From Maricaulis sp. (lineage in GTDB: Bacteria > Pseudomonadota > Alphaproteobacteria > Caulobacterales > Maricaulaceae): 64,000 nucleotides of DNA. Position numbers and translations under genes: made by a program. Positions 51,579 to 61,139 of the stretch are shown one piece after another. The stretch covers positions 35,503-99,502 of the forward strand of contig NZ_JADFAJ010000015.1 of NCBI RefSeq assembly GCF_015665295.1, given 5' to 3'. The first letter of the stretch is position 1; each line of letters begins with the position of its first letter. Below the pieces are notes generated by a model. It made no database searches and was not told the DNA's origin. It was given only the letters and a program-made list of their open reading frames with translations.

Positions 51579-52634
51579 TCAGATCCGCAGAACGTCTCCC
51601 CCGTCTGACACGAGGGAGAGTATGGTTGGCAGAATCTTATTTTCCGGTAACTGAAGGTTGACCGCACCGCAGTCGAAGGCCGCTTTCGGCATGCCGTAGA
51701 CGATGGAGCTGGCCTCGTCCTGGCCGATCGTTTCGGCGCCCGCCTCCCGCATCAGTTTCAGGCCTTCTGCACCATCCCGCCCCATGCCCGTCAGAATGAC
51801 GCCTATCGCTTTGTTCGCGCAGGCTTTTGCGACGGAGAGGAAAAGCACATCCACGGACGGTCGGTGTCCATTCACAGGCGGTGATTGGTCCAGGCGGCAA
51901 ACATAGTCCGCGCCCGAGCGCTGCACGGTGAGATGCGAGTCGCCCGGTGCGATGAAGACATGGCCGGGGCGTATCCGCCGGCCGTCCTCGGCCTCGCTCA
52001 CGGTCACCGCGCAGAATTTGTCGAGTCGCTCGGCAAACTGGCGGGTGAAGTGCGGCGGCATGTGCTGCGTGATGACCGTGCCCGGCGCGTCGGGCGGAAA
52101 ATTTGTCACGATCCGGCCGATTGTCTCGACCCCGCCGGTCGAGGCGCCGATGGCGAGGATGCGTTCGGTCGTGTCGAACCCCAGACGCTTGACGCGGGCC
52201 TTGCCCGGTCGGCGGCTGATCGCCGTTACCTTCGCCCGGGCGGCGGTCTTGACCTTCTCGATCAGCTCGTCGGCGAGCTTGCCCATATTGGCCTGCAGGT
52301 CGATGGCCGGTTTGGCCAGGAAGTCCACGGCCCCGAGCTCGAGCGCTCGCAGGGTCACGTCGGCGCCTTCACGGGTCAGCGACGACACCATGACCACCGG
52401 CGTGGGCCGCAGGGTCATGATCTTCTCGAGGAAGGCGATACCGTCCATCTGCGGCATCTCGACATCCAGCGTAATGACGTCCGGATTGAGGTCCTTGATC
52501 ATCTGGCGAGCGATCAGGGGGTTGGACGCCGACCCGACGACCTCGATCTTGGTCGAACGCTCAAGCATCGAGGGGATAATCATGCGCATGAGCGCGCTGT
52601 CATCGACCACCAGTACGCGGATCCGTCGGCTCAT
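51579..52634 (-). CDS. cheB: Chemotaxis protein-glutamate methylesterase CheB
   Basis: Protein of 351 residues: receiver domain (VLVVDDSALMRMII, phospho-Asp in VITLDVEMPQMDG) joined to the methylesterase domain with catalytic Ser in GASTGGVE, His in ITQHMPPHFT and Asp in TGMGRDGAEGL. Removes methyl groups from receptors to reset adaptation. AGGAG precedes the ATG; cheD ends 11 bp upstream. Confidence 0.93.
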   Translation of the reverse strand: MSRRIRVLVVDDSALMRMIIPSMLERSTKIEVVGSASNPLIARQMIKDLNPDVITLDVEMPQMDGIAFLEKIMTLRPTPVVMVSSLTREGADVTLRALELGAVDFLAKPAIDLQANMGKLADELIEKVKTAARAKVTAISRRPGKARVKRLGFDTTERILAIGASTGGVETIGRIVTNFPPDAPGTVITQHMPPHFTRQFAERLDKFCAVTVSEAEDGRRIRPGHVFIAPGDSHLTVQRSGADYVCRLDQSPPVNGHRPSVDVLFLSVAKACANKAIGVILTGMGRDGAEGLKLMREAGAETIGQDEASSIVYGMPKAAFDCGAVNLQLPENKILPTILSLVSDGGDVLRI

Positions 52635-52644
52635 CGCATCTCTC

Positions 52645-53259
52645 CTAGAACAGCTCTATCGAGCCGGTCTGCTTTCGCAGCGGCGGCGCCGCCCGGAGTT
52701 GCCTTTCGGTCTTGACCAGTTCGCCGACACCGCTGGACTGGATGAAGCGCCGCCAGGCCTTGCCCGTGGCCGGATCATACATGACCCGGCGGCCCCGGTC
52801 GCCGCCAAGATCGACCGCGATGACTTTCAGGCCTTCCACGCGGGCATACTCCCGCGCGAAGGCGGCATTCTGGTCGCCGACGCCTCGCATGCCGTTCATG
52901 ACATTGCCGCCGCCGAAGAATTTGCATTCCAGGCGACGCTTGTCGGCCCCGGCCTTGAGCAATTCGTTTATCAGGGCATCCATCGCATGATTGCCATATC
53001 GCAGCGCCAGGCTGGCGCCGGACCACAGGCCTTCATCGTCGTGCGGAAGCATGAAGTGGTTCATTCCGCCGATTCCGGCGATCGGATCATGCAAGCAGGC
53101 CGCGACGCAGGAGCCGAGCACGGTTGCGATCAGCTCGCCGTCCTGCTGGGAGATATGCTGACCGCCCGGCAGGACTTTCACCACCCAGCGATTGGACCCT
53201 TTGTCGAGATAGCGGGAAGAAGGCGCGGCTGAGGCCAGCGCCGCGGCATGGCGTCCCAT
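52645..53259 (-). CDS. cheD: Chemoreceptor glutamine deamidase CheD
   Basis: Protein of 204 residues; its ATG shares one base with the cheR stop. Catalytic Cys in the motif TVLGSCVAACLHDP and His in IGGMNHFMLPH, plus CKFFGGGNVMNGM and GVGDQNAAFAREYA, identify CheD. The C-terminus ends KQTGSIELF, sharing the IELF tail with the MCP-like protein two genes downstream. Confidence 0.92.
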   Translation of the reverse strand: MGRHAAALASAAPSSRYLDKGSNRWVVKVLPGGQHISQQDGELIATVLGSCVAACLHDPIAGIGGMNHFMLPHDDEGLWSGASLALRYGNHAMDALINELLKAGADKRRLECKFFGGGNVMNGMRGVGDQNAAFAREYARVEGLKVIAVDLGGDRGRRVMYDPATGKAWRRFIQSSGVGELVKTERQLRAAPPLRKQTGSIELF

Positions 53260-54134
53260 CAGCGCGCCTCGCCCTTGAAGGAATAGATCGTGCGGCCGAC
53301 CGGGTGAAGGCCCGCCGTCCCGCCGAGCACCGACTCCGAATGGCCCAGATAAAGCCAGCCATCCGGCTTGAGGCTTTCGGTGAAACGCTTCACCAGACGG
53401 TTCTTGGTCGGGCCGTCGAAATAGATCGTCACATTGCGGCAGAAGATCAGGTCGAACTGGCCCTTCATAGGCCAGTCGCCATGCAGGTTCAGCCGGTTGA
53501 AGGTGATGCGCGAGCGGATCGCCGCGCTTGCCCGGACCATGGCGCCGTCGCGCGCCGAGGGCTGGAAGTGGTTGCGCTGAAGGGTCTTGGGCACATCCCG
53601 CACCGCGCCGACCGGGTATTCGCCGCGCTTGGCGTGGGCGAGCACATTGGTGTCGATATCCGTAGCAAGGATGCGCCAGTCCCAGCCGCCGCCCTGCCCC
53701 AGCGCTTCGGCGAGCGTTGCGGCCAGGCTGTAGGGCTCCTCGCCGGAGGAGCAGCCGGCCGACCAAATCCGGATGCGCCGATCCCCGGTTTTGGCGGCCC
53801 GGGCCTGCCAATGCTTCACGGCGATGTCGCGGACATGTTCAAAATGGTGGGACTCGCGGAAAAAGTGGGTGTGGTTGGTGGTCAGCGCGTTGATCAGGTG
53901 ATCACGCTCTTCGGCTCCGTGTGGCCCGTCAAAGCGACCGAGATAGGTCTCGAAATTGGCGAGGCCGAGCTGGCGCAGTCGCCGCGCCATACGCGAATAG
54001 ACCAGCTCGCGCTTGTGATCCCCGATAACGATGCCGGCGTGTGTGTAGATGGCGTCCGCAATGGTCCGGAAATCGCTGTCGCGCATCCGGAACTCACGGC
54101 TCTCCATCTCTGTCTTGCTGGCAGCCTTGGCCAT
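53259..54134 (-). CDS. cheR: Chemotaxis methyltransferase CheR
   Basis: Protein of 291 residues with the N-terminal helical domain (YTHAGIVIGDHKRELVYSRMARRLRQLG) and SAM-binding domain (IRIWSAGCSSGEEPYSLA, ILATDIDTNVLAHAKRGEY, FDLIFCRNVTIYF). Methylates receptor glutamates; the MCP encoded just upstream carries a CheR-tether-like tail. Confidence 0.93.
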   Translation of the reverse strand: MAKAASKTEMESREFRMRDSDFRTIADAIYTHAGIVIGDHKRELVYSRMARRLRQLGLANFETYLGRFDGPHGAEERDHLINALTTNHTHFFRESHHFEHVRDIAVKHWQARAAKTGDRRIRIWSAGCSSGEEPYSLAATLAEALGQGGGWDWRILATDIDTNVLAHAKRGEYPVGAVRDVPKTLQRNHFQPSARDGAMVRASAAIRSRITFNRLNLHGDWPMKGQFDLIFCRNVTIYFDGPTKNRLVKRFTESLKPDGWLYLGHSESVLGGTAGLHPVGRTIYSFKGEAR

Positions 54135-54182
54135 CCATGTCTCCTGTCACACACGCCGGGATCGGTCGGGGTGGAGCAAGTT

Positions 54183-56717
54183 CTAGAACTCGCTCCAGTC
54201 GTCATCACCCTCGACCACGCTCTCGGCGAGCGCGGTCTGGAGGCCGCGCGCCCCGCCACCCGTGGCGGCACGGCGGGCCTTCGGCGAGGAGGCCGCAGGA
54301 TGGCGGGCGATCTCGCTGCGCTCCTGGCCGGCTTCGAAGAAGCTCATGCGCTGGCGCATGCGCCCGGCCTGGTCGTTCATGGTCTTGGCGGCCGCAGCAT
54401 TCTCCTCCACGAGGGCGGAGTTCTGCTGGGTCATCTCGTCCATCTGCGTGACGGCCTGGTTGATCTCGTCGGCACCGGTCGCCTGTTCGCGGGAGGCGGC
54501 GCTGATCTCTGCCACGATGTCGGCGACCTTCTTGATCGAATCGACGATCTCGGTGAGCGACTCGCCGGTCTGGTTGACCAGTTCGACGCCGCCCTTCACC
54601 TGCGTCGTGGAGTCCACGATCAGGTCCTTGATGTCCTTGGCGGCCTGTGCCGAACGCTGGGCCAGCGAGCGGACTTCGGAGGCGACGACCGCGAAGCCGC
54701 GGCCGGCATCGCCGGCCCGGGCCGCTTCAACCGCCGCGTTGAGAGCCAGCAGATTGGTCTGGAAAGCGATTTCGTCGATCACCCCGATGATATCGGAGAT
54801 CCGACGCGAGCTTTCCTCGATCTTGTCCATCGCCTCGACGGCATTGGACACGACTTGCCCCCCATTCTCCGCGCTGTCGCGGGCGCTGACGGCCAGCTGG
54901 CTCGCCTGCTGGGAGTTGTCGGCATTCTGCTTGATGGTCGAGGTCATCTCCTCCATCGAGGCGGCGGTTTCTTCCAGATTGGCAGCCTGCTGCTCGGTGC
55001 GCTGCGACAGGTCGTTGGCACCGGTCGAGATCTGCTGGGCCCCTGCGGCCACTTCATCCGCCGCCATCGAAATGGCCTGGACGGTCTCCATCAGCGTTGA
55101 CGCCATGGAGTTGGCATCATCCTTCAGGCGGCCATATACGCCCTGATAATCGGCTTCCATCCGTTTGGTGAGATCGCCCTTGGACAGGCCTTCCAGCATG
55201 TCTCCGATGGCATCGAGGACGCCGGAGACAGTGCCTGCGAGCGAGTTGATGTTCTCAGACAACGACCGCATGAAGCCGGTCTTGCCCTCCAGCGTCAGCT
55301 GGTTGGAGAAGTCGCCACGGGCGACCGCGCTGACGACGTGTTCGATCTCTTGCTCGATATGCTTCTCCGCCGTCTCGTCCTTCCATTCGACGACGGTGCC
55401 GACGCGCTGGCCGCTGGCGTTATTGACCGGCGAGGCGATGAGCTGGAAGTAGCGCTCCCCGACCTTGATATTGCTGCACACGGCGGTGGTGAGATGGGCC
55501 AGCATGCCGCGCTGGTGGGCCGCATTCTTGTGGAACACGTCCATATTCTTGCCCATCAGCTCCTTGGCATTGAAGTTGGGCAGCGCCTTGCGCAAATCGG
55601 CCTCGGCCTCGTTCAGCATGTCCTGCTGGGAGTGGTTCATGTAGACGATGTTGAAATCGGCATCGGCGACCATGACATTGGTCGTCGTATTATCGAGCGC
55701 AGCGCGGATCCGGGCATTCTCGGCCGCCTGGGCTTCCTCGCGCGCCTTGCGGGCGGCTTCTTCCGTGCGGTCAGCCCATTCCACGATGACACCGGACCGC
55801 TTGCCTTCGGCATCGTAGACCGGCGTAGCGATCAGGCCGAAGACGCGGCCGGCAATGTTGAGTTCGGCGCGATGGGAGCCGGTGAGGCGTTCCAGAACCT
55901 GGCGCTGGTGCGCCGGATTCTTGTGGAAGACGTCCATATTCTTGCCCATCAGGTTCTTGGCGTCGAAGTTACGCAGAACCGTGCGCAGGTCGGACTCGGC
56001 CGCCTCCAGCATCTCTTTCTGGCTGTCATTCATGTAGACGATGTTGAAGTCACCATCGGCGATCATGACGTTGGTGGTCGCCTTGTCGAGCGCAGCGCGG
56101 ATGCGGTTGCCCTCCTTCATGCGGGTGCTGGACGTCAGGTCGGTCGCGAATTTGACGACCTTGATCGGCTTGCCGTCCTTGTCGAGCATCGGGTTGTAGG
56201 ACGCCTGGAGGATGATCTGGCGTCCGCCGGCACCCACGCGTTCATACTCGCCGCTGTCATATTCACCACGGCGCAGCTTGTCCCAGAAGGACCGGTATTC
56301 GGCCGATGCAGCATAGTTGGCATCCACGAACATGGAATGGTGACGGCCGCGGATCTGCTCGAGGCTGTAGCCGACCGTGTCCAGGAAGTTCTGGTTGGCC
56401 GTGATGATGGTGCCATCGAGCTCGAACTCGATGATGGCCTGGGACCGGTCTGCGGCGGCGAGTTTGGCAGCGGCATCGCTTGACGCGCTGGTAGCTCCCG
56501 CCGGGACGCGGTGATTGAACATCGTCCAGGCGCCGAACACGGCGGCGAGCGGCAGCGCTGTCAGGATGGCCGGCCAGACCCCCCAGTTGGACGCCGTGAA
56601 GCCGGTGGCGATGAAGGCGACGGTGGCAGCCGCGAACACGGCGCCGGCGAAAGTGAGGCGGGTTTGATCGTCACGCTTGGCGTCCTGACCCGACGAGTTG
56701 TTGGTTGCAATCGACAT
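54183..56717 (-). CDS. Methyl-accepting chemotaxis protein with three PAS domains
   Basis: Protein of 844 residues. Two membrane helices near residues 24-70 with almost no periplasmic loop, then three PAS domains: one with [23 protein letters not shown], and two similar copies with the [12 protein letters not shown] and [12 protein letters not shown] motifs. The signalling hairpin tip is present ([22 protein letters not shown]). The tail ends in DDWSEF, matching the NWETF-like x-W-x-x-F tether for CheR/CheB. The two similar PAS domains suggest internal duplication; cytosolic sensing of redox or an intracellular ligand is likely because there is no periplasmic sensor. Confidence 0.88.
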   Translation of the reverse strand: MSIATNNSSGQDAKRDDQTRLTFAGAVFAAATVAFIATGFTASNWGVWPAILTALPLAAVFGAWTMFNHRVPAGATSASSDAAAKLAAADRSQAIIEFELDGTIITANQNFLDTVGYSLEQIRGRHHSMFVDANYAASAEYRSFWDKLRRGEYDSGEYERVGAGGRQIILQASYNPMLDKDGKPIKVVKFATDLTSSTRMKEGNRIRAALDKATTNVMIADGDFNIVYMNDSQKEMLEAAESDLRTVLRNFDAKNLMGKNMDVFHKNPAHQRQVLERLTGSHRAELNIAGRVFGLIATPVYDAEGKRSGVIVEWADRTEEAARKAREEAQAAENARIRAALDNTTTNVMVADADFNIVYMNHSQQDMLNEAEADLRKALPNFNAKELMGKNMDVFHKNAAHQRGMLAHLTTAVCSNIKVGERYFQLIASPVNNASGQRVGTVVEWKDETAEKHIEQEIEHVVSAVARGDFSNQLTLEGKTGFMRSLSENINSLAGTVSGVLDAIGDMLEGLSKGDLTKRMEADYQGVYGRLKDDANSMASTLMETVQAISMAADEVAAGAQQISTGANDLSQRTEQQAANLEETAASMEEMTSTIKQNADNSQQASQLAVSARDSAENGGQVVSNAVEAMDKIEESSRRISDIIGVIDEIAFQTNLLALNAAVEAARAGDAGRGFAVVASEVRSLAQRSAQAAKDIKDLIVDSTTQVKGGVELVNQTGESLTEIVDSIKKVADIVAEISAASREQATGADEINQAVTQMDEMTQQNSALVEENAAAAKTMNDQAGRMRQRMSFFEAGQERSEIARHPAASSPKARRAATGGGARGLQTALAESVVEGDDDWSEF

Positions 56718-56741
56718 CACGCAACTCCTTTGTTCACGGTT

Positions 56742-57269
56742 CTACTGGATCAAGACGTCTTCGGCCTCGGCGGCCTTGACGAGCTCGGCGCCGAGCAGGC
56801 GATGCAGGTCGAGCATCGCCACCATTTGATCTTCATCAGTCAAAAATCCGGAGAAGACGCGGGAATCTTCCTTTGTGCTGGTCTCCGGTACGGGTTGGAT
56901 CTTGGTGTCCGACACCGAAAGGATGTCGGAGACGGCATCGACCAGAAGGCCGACCTGCCGTTCTGCCAGCGCCACGATCACGATCACATGGCGTTGCGTG
57001 GTCTCGGTGAGACCGCCGCCCAGACGGCTCTGCAGATCAACGATCGGCAGGACCGCGCCGCGGAGGTTCAGGACCCCGCGAACATAGTCCGGCTGGTTCG
57101 GCAGGCTCGTGACCTCCGTCCAGCCTTTGATCTCGCGCACCGACATGATGTCGACCGCATACTGCTCCGCGCCGGCGGCGAAGCTCACATACTGCTTGTG
57201 GTCACTCGCGGTGTCTCGCCCCTTGGCGATCGCTTCCGCGGTGGCGAGCATTGCTTCCTCGGCATTCAT
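56742..57269 (-). CDS. cheW: Chemotaxis coupling protein CheW
   Basis: Protein of 175 residues covering one CheW domain: QYVSFAAGAEQYAVDIMSVREIKG, TSLPNQPDYVRGVLNLRGAVLPIVDLQSRLGG, RQVGLLVDAVSDILSV. Couples receptors to CheA. The start overlaps the cheA stop by 4 bp. Confidence 0.93.
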   Translation of the reverse strand: MNAEEAMLATAEAIAKGRDTASDHKQYVSFAAGAEQYAVDIMSVREIKGWTEVTSLPNQPDYVRGVLNLRGAVLPIVDLQSRLGGGLTETTQRHVIVIVALAERQVGLLVDAVSDILSVSDTKIQPVPETSTKEDSRVFSGFLTDEDQMVAMLDLHRLLGAELVKAAEAEDVLIQ

Positions 57270-59323
57270 GCTGATTGGCCTCCCAGAGCGGTTCGGGTTT
57301 CAATGGACGCCCGCGCGTTGCCCCCGGGCGAACCGGACGCATCTTGCGGACCACGCTGACGAGACGAACTGGCCGCCAGGCCGTCTATATCGAGAATGAG
57401 GCGGACGCGGCCATCACCGAGAATCGCCGTCCCGGCGACCCCGACGATTGGCCGGTAATTGGCTTCCAGGCTCTTGATCACGACCTGTTGCTGCCCCAGC
57501 AGCTCGTCGACGATCAGGCCGATATGGCGCCCGAATTCGGTTTCCACGATCACCACCAGCTTGCGCAGGGGTTCGGGGCGACCGGCGCGATCGAGATTCA
57601 GCGACTCGCACAGATCGACGAGGCGCATGGTTTCACCGCGTATGGACAGGATGGTGCCGCCGTCCGGCATCGCGCGCAGCTGTTTGGGTTCCGGGCAGAC
57701 CGTCTCGATGATGGCGGAGAGGGGCACGACATAGCGTTCGCCGGCGACGTCCACGAGCATACCGTCGAGGACGGCGAGGGTGAGCGGCAGAGCCAGCGTG
57801 AATGTCGAGCCCTTGCCTTGCGTCGAGTCGAGGGTGACGCGGCCGCCAAGCTTCTGGATGTTCCGGCGCACGACATCCATGCCGACGCCGCGGCCGGACA
57901 CATCGGAGATTACCGAGGCCGTTGAGAAACCCGGCATGAAGATCAGGGCCTCGATCTCCTCCTTGGACAGCTCCGCACCGTCTTCGACCAGACCCTTCTC
58001 GACGGCTTTCTTGAGGACTTTTTCCGGGTTCAGTCCCCGACCGTCATCGCTCACCCGGATCAGGATGCGCCCGTTGCGGTGCTCGGCTGAGAGCTTGACA
58101 ACGCCCTGTTCGGCCTTGCCGGCCGTGGCCCGCTCATCCGGCGTTTCCAGCCCGTGATCCATGCAGTTGCGGATCATGTGGGTGAGCGGATCGCTGAGCT
58201 CCTCGATGATGGTTTTGTCGACTTCCGTCGCTTCACCCTCAAGCTCCAGGCGGACCGATTTTCCGAGCGTCTTCGAGAGGTCGCGGACGACGCGGGGGAA
58301 GCGGGAGAAGAGCGCCTTGACGGGCTGCATGCGGACCGCCATCACGCCTTCCTGGAGGTGGCGTGTGCGCAGGGTCAGGTCTTCGAGGGCCTGCAGCTGG
58401 CGAACATGGCGGATGTCGATGAATTCCGAGAGGCTCTCCAGGGCCATGGCCTGGGCAATCACGAGCTCACCGACCATGTCGACGAGACGGTCGACACGAT
58501 CCAGGTCCACCCGGATGGAGGAGGTGCGGACGGCCTGGCCCGTGGCGGCGCTCGCCGCCGGATCGGAGGGCTCAGTGACCATCGCCACGGGCGTCGCGGC
58601 TTGGCCGACGGCCGGCTGTTCGGGCTCGATACGGGTGATGTCGAGATCGCAATCATCCTCGACGAATTCGAAGACCTCGCGAATGGCGGCTTCCGACTTG
58701 GCACCCCGCAGCGTGAGGGTCCAGGCGAGGTAGCTTCCGGCCGGTTCCATGCGGGCGAGCGGCGGCAGGCCCGACAGATCGGCCTTGATCGAGAGCTCAC
58801 CAATCGAGCGCAGGGCCGCGATGAGGAGCTGAGGCTCGTTGGCCGAGGCATACATTGCGGCGTGCGGACGGAAGCGGACCGCGAAATCACCGCCCACCGC
58901 CTTAGCGACCGGCGCGACGCTGACGGCCGCGTCCACGGAATGCCCCAGCATGCCGCGCAACGTGGTCAGCATCTCGTCTTCCAGGCCGGCGGTCGCCTCG
59001 ACGCCCGAGCGGGCTGCCGCAACCAGGTCGGCAAGTATGTCGCCTGCCTGCACAATGATGTCCGGGTCATCCGGTTGCATGGTCCGCTTGCCGGACCGCA
59101 GCAGGTCCATGACGTTCTCGAACTCGTGTGAGTAGGTTACCAGGCGCGAGAACTTGAAGGCGCCGGCACCGGCCTTGATCGAGTGGACTGTGCGGAAGAT
59201 GTCGTTGAGGCCCTCGACGTCGTGTTCGCTGGCAGACAGAGTCGTGGCAACCGCCTCAAACCGTTGAAGCAATTCCTCACATTCCTCGAAGAAGGTCTGG
59301 CGGAACTGGTCCAGCTCGTTCAT
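57266..59323 (-). CDS. cheA: Chemotaxis histidine kinase CheA
   Basis: Protein of 685 residues with P1 phospho-acceptor H47 in IFRTVHSIKAGAGAF, a middle P2-like region (residues ~140-240), dimerisation P3, kinase P4 (N box MIRNCMDHGLETP, G box SDDGRGLNPEKV, GRGVGMDVVRRN) and a C-terminal CheW-like P5. AAGGA precedes the ATG. It phosphorylates CheY and CheB. Confidence 0.94.
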   Translation of the reverse strand: MNELDQFRQTFFEECEELLQRFEAVATTLSASEHDVEGLNDIFRTVHSIKAGAGAFKFSRLVTYSHEFENVMDLLRSGKRTMQPDDPDIIVQAGDILADLVAAARSGVEATAGLEDEMLTTLRGMLGHSVDAAVSVAPVAKAVGGDFAVRFRPHAAMYASANEPQLLIAALRSIGELSIKADLSGLPPLARMEPAGSYLAWTLTLRGAKSEAAIREVFEFVEDDCDLDITRIEPEQPAVGQAATPVAMVTEPSDPAASAATGQAVRTSSIRVDLDRVDRLVDMVGELVIAQAMALESLSEFIDIRHVRQLQALEDLTLRTRHLQEGVMAVRMQPVKALFSRFPRVVRDLSKTLGKSVRLELEGEATEVDKTIIEELSDPLTHMIRNCMDHGLETPDERATAGKAEQGVVKLSAEHRNGRILIRVSDDGRGLNPEKVLKKAVEKGLVEDGAELSKEEIEALIFMPGFSTASVISDVSGRGVGMDVVRRNIQKLGGRVTLDSTQGKGSTFTLALPLTLAVLDGMLVDVAGERYVVPLSAIIETVCPEPKQLRAMPDGGTILSIRGETMRLVDLCESLNLDRAGRPEPLRKLVVIVETEFGRHIGLIVDELLGQQQVVIKSLEANYRPIVGVAGTAILGDGRVRLILDIDGLAASSSRQRGPQDASGSPGGNARASIETRTALGGQSA

Positions 59324-59344
59324 GGCGGGATCCTTGTCGGTTGA

Positions 59345-59710
59345 TCAGCGGCAGACGCGGCGAACGACGTCCACCAGCTGAGCCGGGTCAAAAGGCTTTA
59401 CGATCCAGCCGGTGGCGCCGGCGGCCTTGCCGGCTGCCTTTTTCTCCTGATCCGCCTCGGTAGTGAGGATCAGGATCGGCGTGGCGCGGAATTCTGGCTT
59501 CTGGCGCAGATTGCCCACCAGGGTGATGCCATCCATGCGCGGCATGTTGACATCCGAGATGACGAGGTCGAAGGGACCGTCACCGCATTTTTCGAGCGCC
59601 GCCATGCCGTCTTCGGCCTCGACAACATCGAAACCTTCGCGCTTCAGCGTGAAGGCCACCATGTCGCGCATCGTCTTGGAGTCGTCGACGGCCAGGACTC
59701 GCTTACTCAT
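59345..59710 (-). CDS. cheY: Chemotaxis response regulator CheY
   Basis: Single receiver domain of 121 residues: VLAVDDSKTMRDMVAFTL, phospho-acceptor D53 in LVISDVNMPRMDG, Thr in ILTTEAD, Lys in WIVKPFDP. Overlaps the upstream STAS gene by 8 bp. Binds the flagellar switch or another output when phosphorylated. Confidence 0.94.
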   Translation of the reverse strand: MSKRVLAVDDSKTMRDMVAFTLKREGFDVVEAEDGMAALEKCGDGPFDLVISDVNMPRMDGITLVGNLRQKPEFRATPILILTTEADQEKKAAGKAAGATGWIVKPFDPAQLVDVVRRVCR

Positions 59711-60008
59711 TTGATCCGCTCCATTCAGTCAGACTGTTTTCGAGGCCAAGAAGGCACATTGCATCGACGACCGCAGCGGACGGTCGGGTAAGGGTGAAGC
59801 ATCCGCCCTGTTCGGCCTGGTCTCTGGCGGCCGACAGCAGGATCTGGATGACGGGTGTGTCGATCAGGGTGACGTCCTCGGCGTCGATCACCAGCGTGTC
59901 CTGGGCCGGGCTCGTCTTCTGCAGCTCCGCCAGCAGGGACTCCGCGGCGATGATGTCCATGCGGGCATCCAGCTTCAGGTCGGCGGTCGCGTCCTGACGG
60001 TTCGACAT
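59703..60008 (-). CDS. STAS-domain protein (chemotaxis operon, first gene)
   Basis: Protein of 101 residues with LKLDARMDIIAAESLLAELQK, then LVIDAEDVTLIDTPVIQILLSAARD. The loop reads DTPV where the phosphorylatable DSAG stands in the distal STAS protein, so the Ser is missing and the protein may not be regulated by phosphorylation in the usual way. GGAGAGGAG precedes the ATG. Similar small STAS proteins open che operons of other alphaproteobacteria. Confidence 0.8.
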   Translation of the reverse strand: MSNRQDATADLKLDARMDIIAAESLLAELQKTSPAQDTLVIDAEDVTLIDTPVIQILLSAARDQAEQGGCFTLTRPSAAVVDAMCLLGLENSLTEWSGSNE

Positions 60009-60375
60009 GAAGGCGTCTCCTCTCCTGGCTCGGGCGCTCCGCGGGAGGAGGTCCGTCTTGATGCGGGTGTCGAGCTGGGGGGGCGCCTTGGCGGCCTCAT
60101 GTGCAGGACTGGGTGGTGCGGCTCCGACGATCGTTGATGTCTTGTTTTGTTTCGGTCTGTCCGGCTTCGCCGGCCGGTTGCCGAAAACGAGGTATGGTGG
60201 TTTGCTTTTGCTGCCCCAATTAATTTGAGGGATTCCCTTAACGAGCTGCTAAGATTCTTGCCTTCGAGGGTGCTCAGGGCGCTCAAGGAGATAATATTAT
60301 ATTCATCGCGGTAGCCGGCTTTGTCAGAGCAAAATCACGCGACGAACTGATCACTGGGTTTTGGCCTCTGTGGAA
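60009..60375. other. Leader region of the chemotaxis operon
   Basis: About 370 bp without a gene. The promoter of the minus-strand operon must lie here; AT-rich DNA around 60210-60310 is the likeliest place, but no convincing sigma-70, sigma-54 or sigma-28 match was found. Confidence 0.4.
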
Positions 60376-61065
60376 GGCGTTGTCAGATTAAACCCGGCTT
60401 GAGCCCGTAACCGTGATTTCGTAGCGTTTTCTGATGCGTAATCCGTTCCGGTATTTCAAGACATCGCCGGAAGCCATCCGTTTTGCCGTGATGATGTACA
60501 CACGCTTTCCGCCGTCGCTTCGGAACGTCGAAGATCTTCTGCACGAACGCGGCATCGATATCACACATGAGACGGTTCGGTTCTGGTGGAACCGGTTCGG
60601 ACCGATGTTCGCGAAGTCGATCCGCAAGCGCCGCGTTCAGAATGGGCACTAGTCGAATTGAGCCTGGCATCTGGATGAGGTTTTCGCCCGGATCAACGGG
60701 GAGCTTCACTATCTTTGGCGGGCCGTTAATCATGAGGGCGAAGTGCTCGAGTTCTTCGTCACCAAGAGCTGGGATCGTAAGGCAGCATTGAAGTTTCTGT
60801 GCAAGGCAATGAAGCGTTATGGGCGTCCGGGCGTGGTCGTGACCGACAAATTGCGCAGCGACAAATCGGCGCTTCGAATTCTCGGGAATGCAAGCCGGCA
60901 GGAGACGGGGAGCTGGCTCAACAATCGTCTCGAACGCCACTTTTGTCGCCGCGACGACTTCATGGAGAACCGTACTCAGGCCCTGGCCGAATGGCGCCAA
61001 TTCGCGGCTTGAGCCAGGCTCAAACTTGGACTTTCGAGACCGGTTCGCTTTTGTCTGATACCACC
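60376..61065 (+). mobile_element. Degenerate IS6-family element
   Basis: Imperfect ends GGCGTTGTCAGAT and GTCTGATACCACC bound a 690-bp stretch whose only gene is a broken IS6-type transposase. The size is about 130 bp short of a complete element. Related fragments at 31465-31817 and 49854-50073 share the ends and the C-terminal transposase region. Confidence 0.65.
60434..61012 (+). pseudogene. IS6-family transposase, inactivated
   Basis: One frame carries recognisable IS6 sequence from start to end: FRYFKTSPEAIRFAVMMYTR, LRNVEDLLHERGIDITHETVRF, then after two in-frame stops (TAG near 60650, TGA near 60659) WHLDEVFARINGELHYLWRAV, VVVTDKLRSD and RQETGSWLNNR. That is joined directly to LERHFCRRDDFMENRTQAL, so about 45 residues between the third DDE-core block and the C-terminus are deleted. 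No protein of use can be made. Confidence 0.85.
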
Positions 61066-61139
61066 TCGATCTGGTAATTTTTAGATTTCTGAGCTTAACT
61101 GAAAATCGCTTGCATTTCCGGTGGGTGGGGAGACTCGAT

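Noticed and set aside
52645..53811. 388-codon version of cheD
   Set aside because: Its first ~184 codons overlap cheR in another frame and lack CheD features.
53124..55100. 658-codon open frame on the plus strand
   Set aside because: Antisense to cheR and the MCP gene; composition is of a shadow frame.
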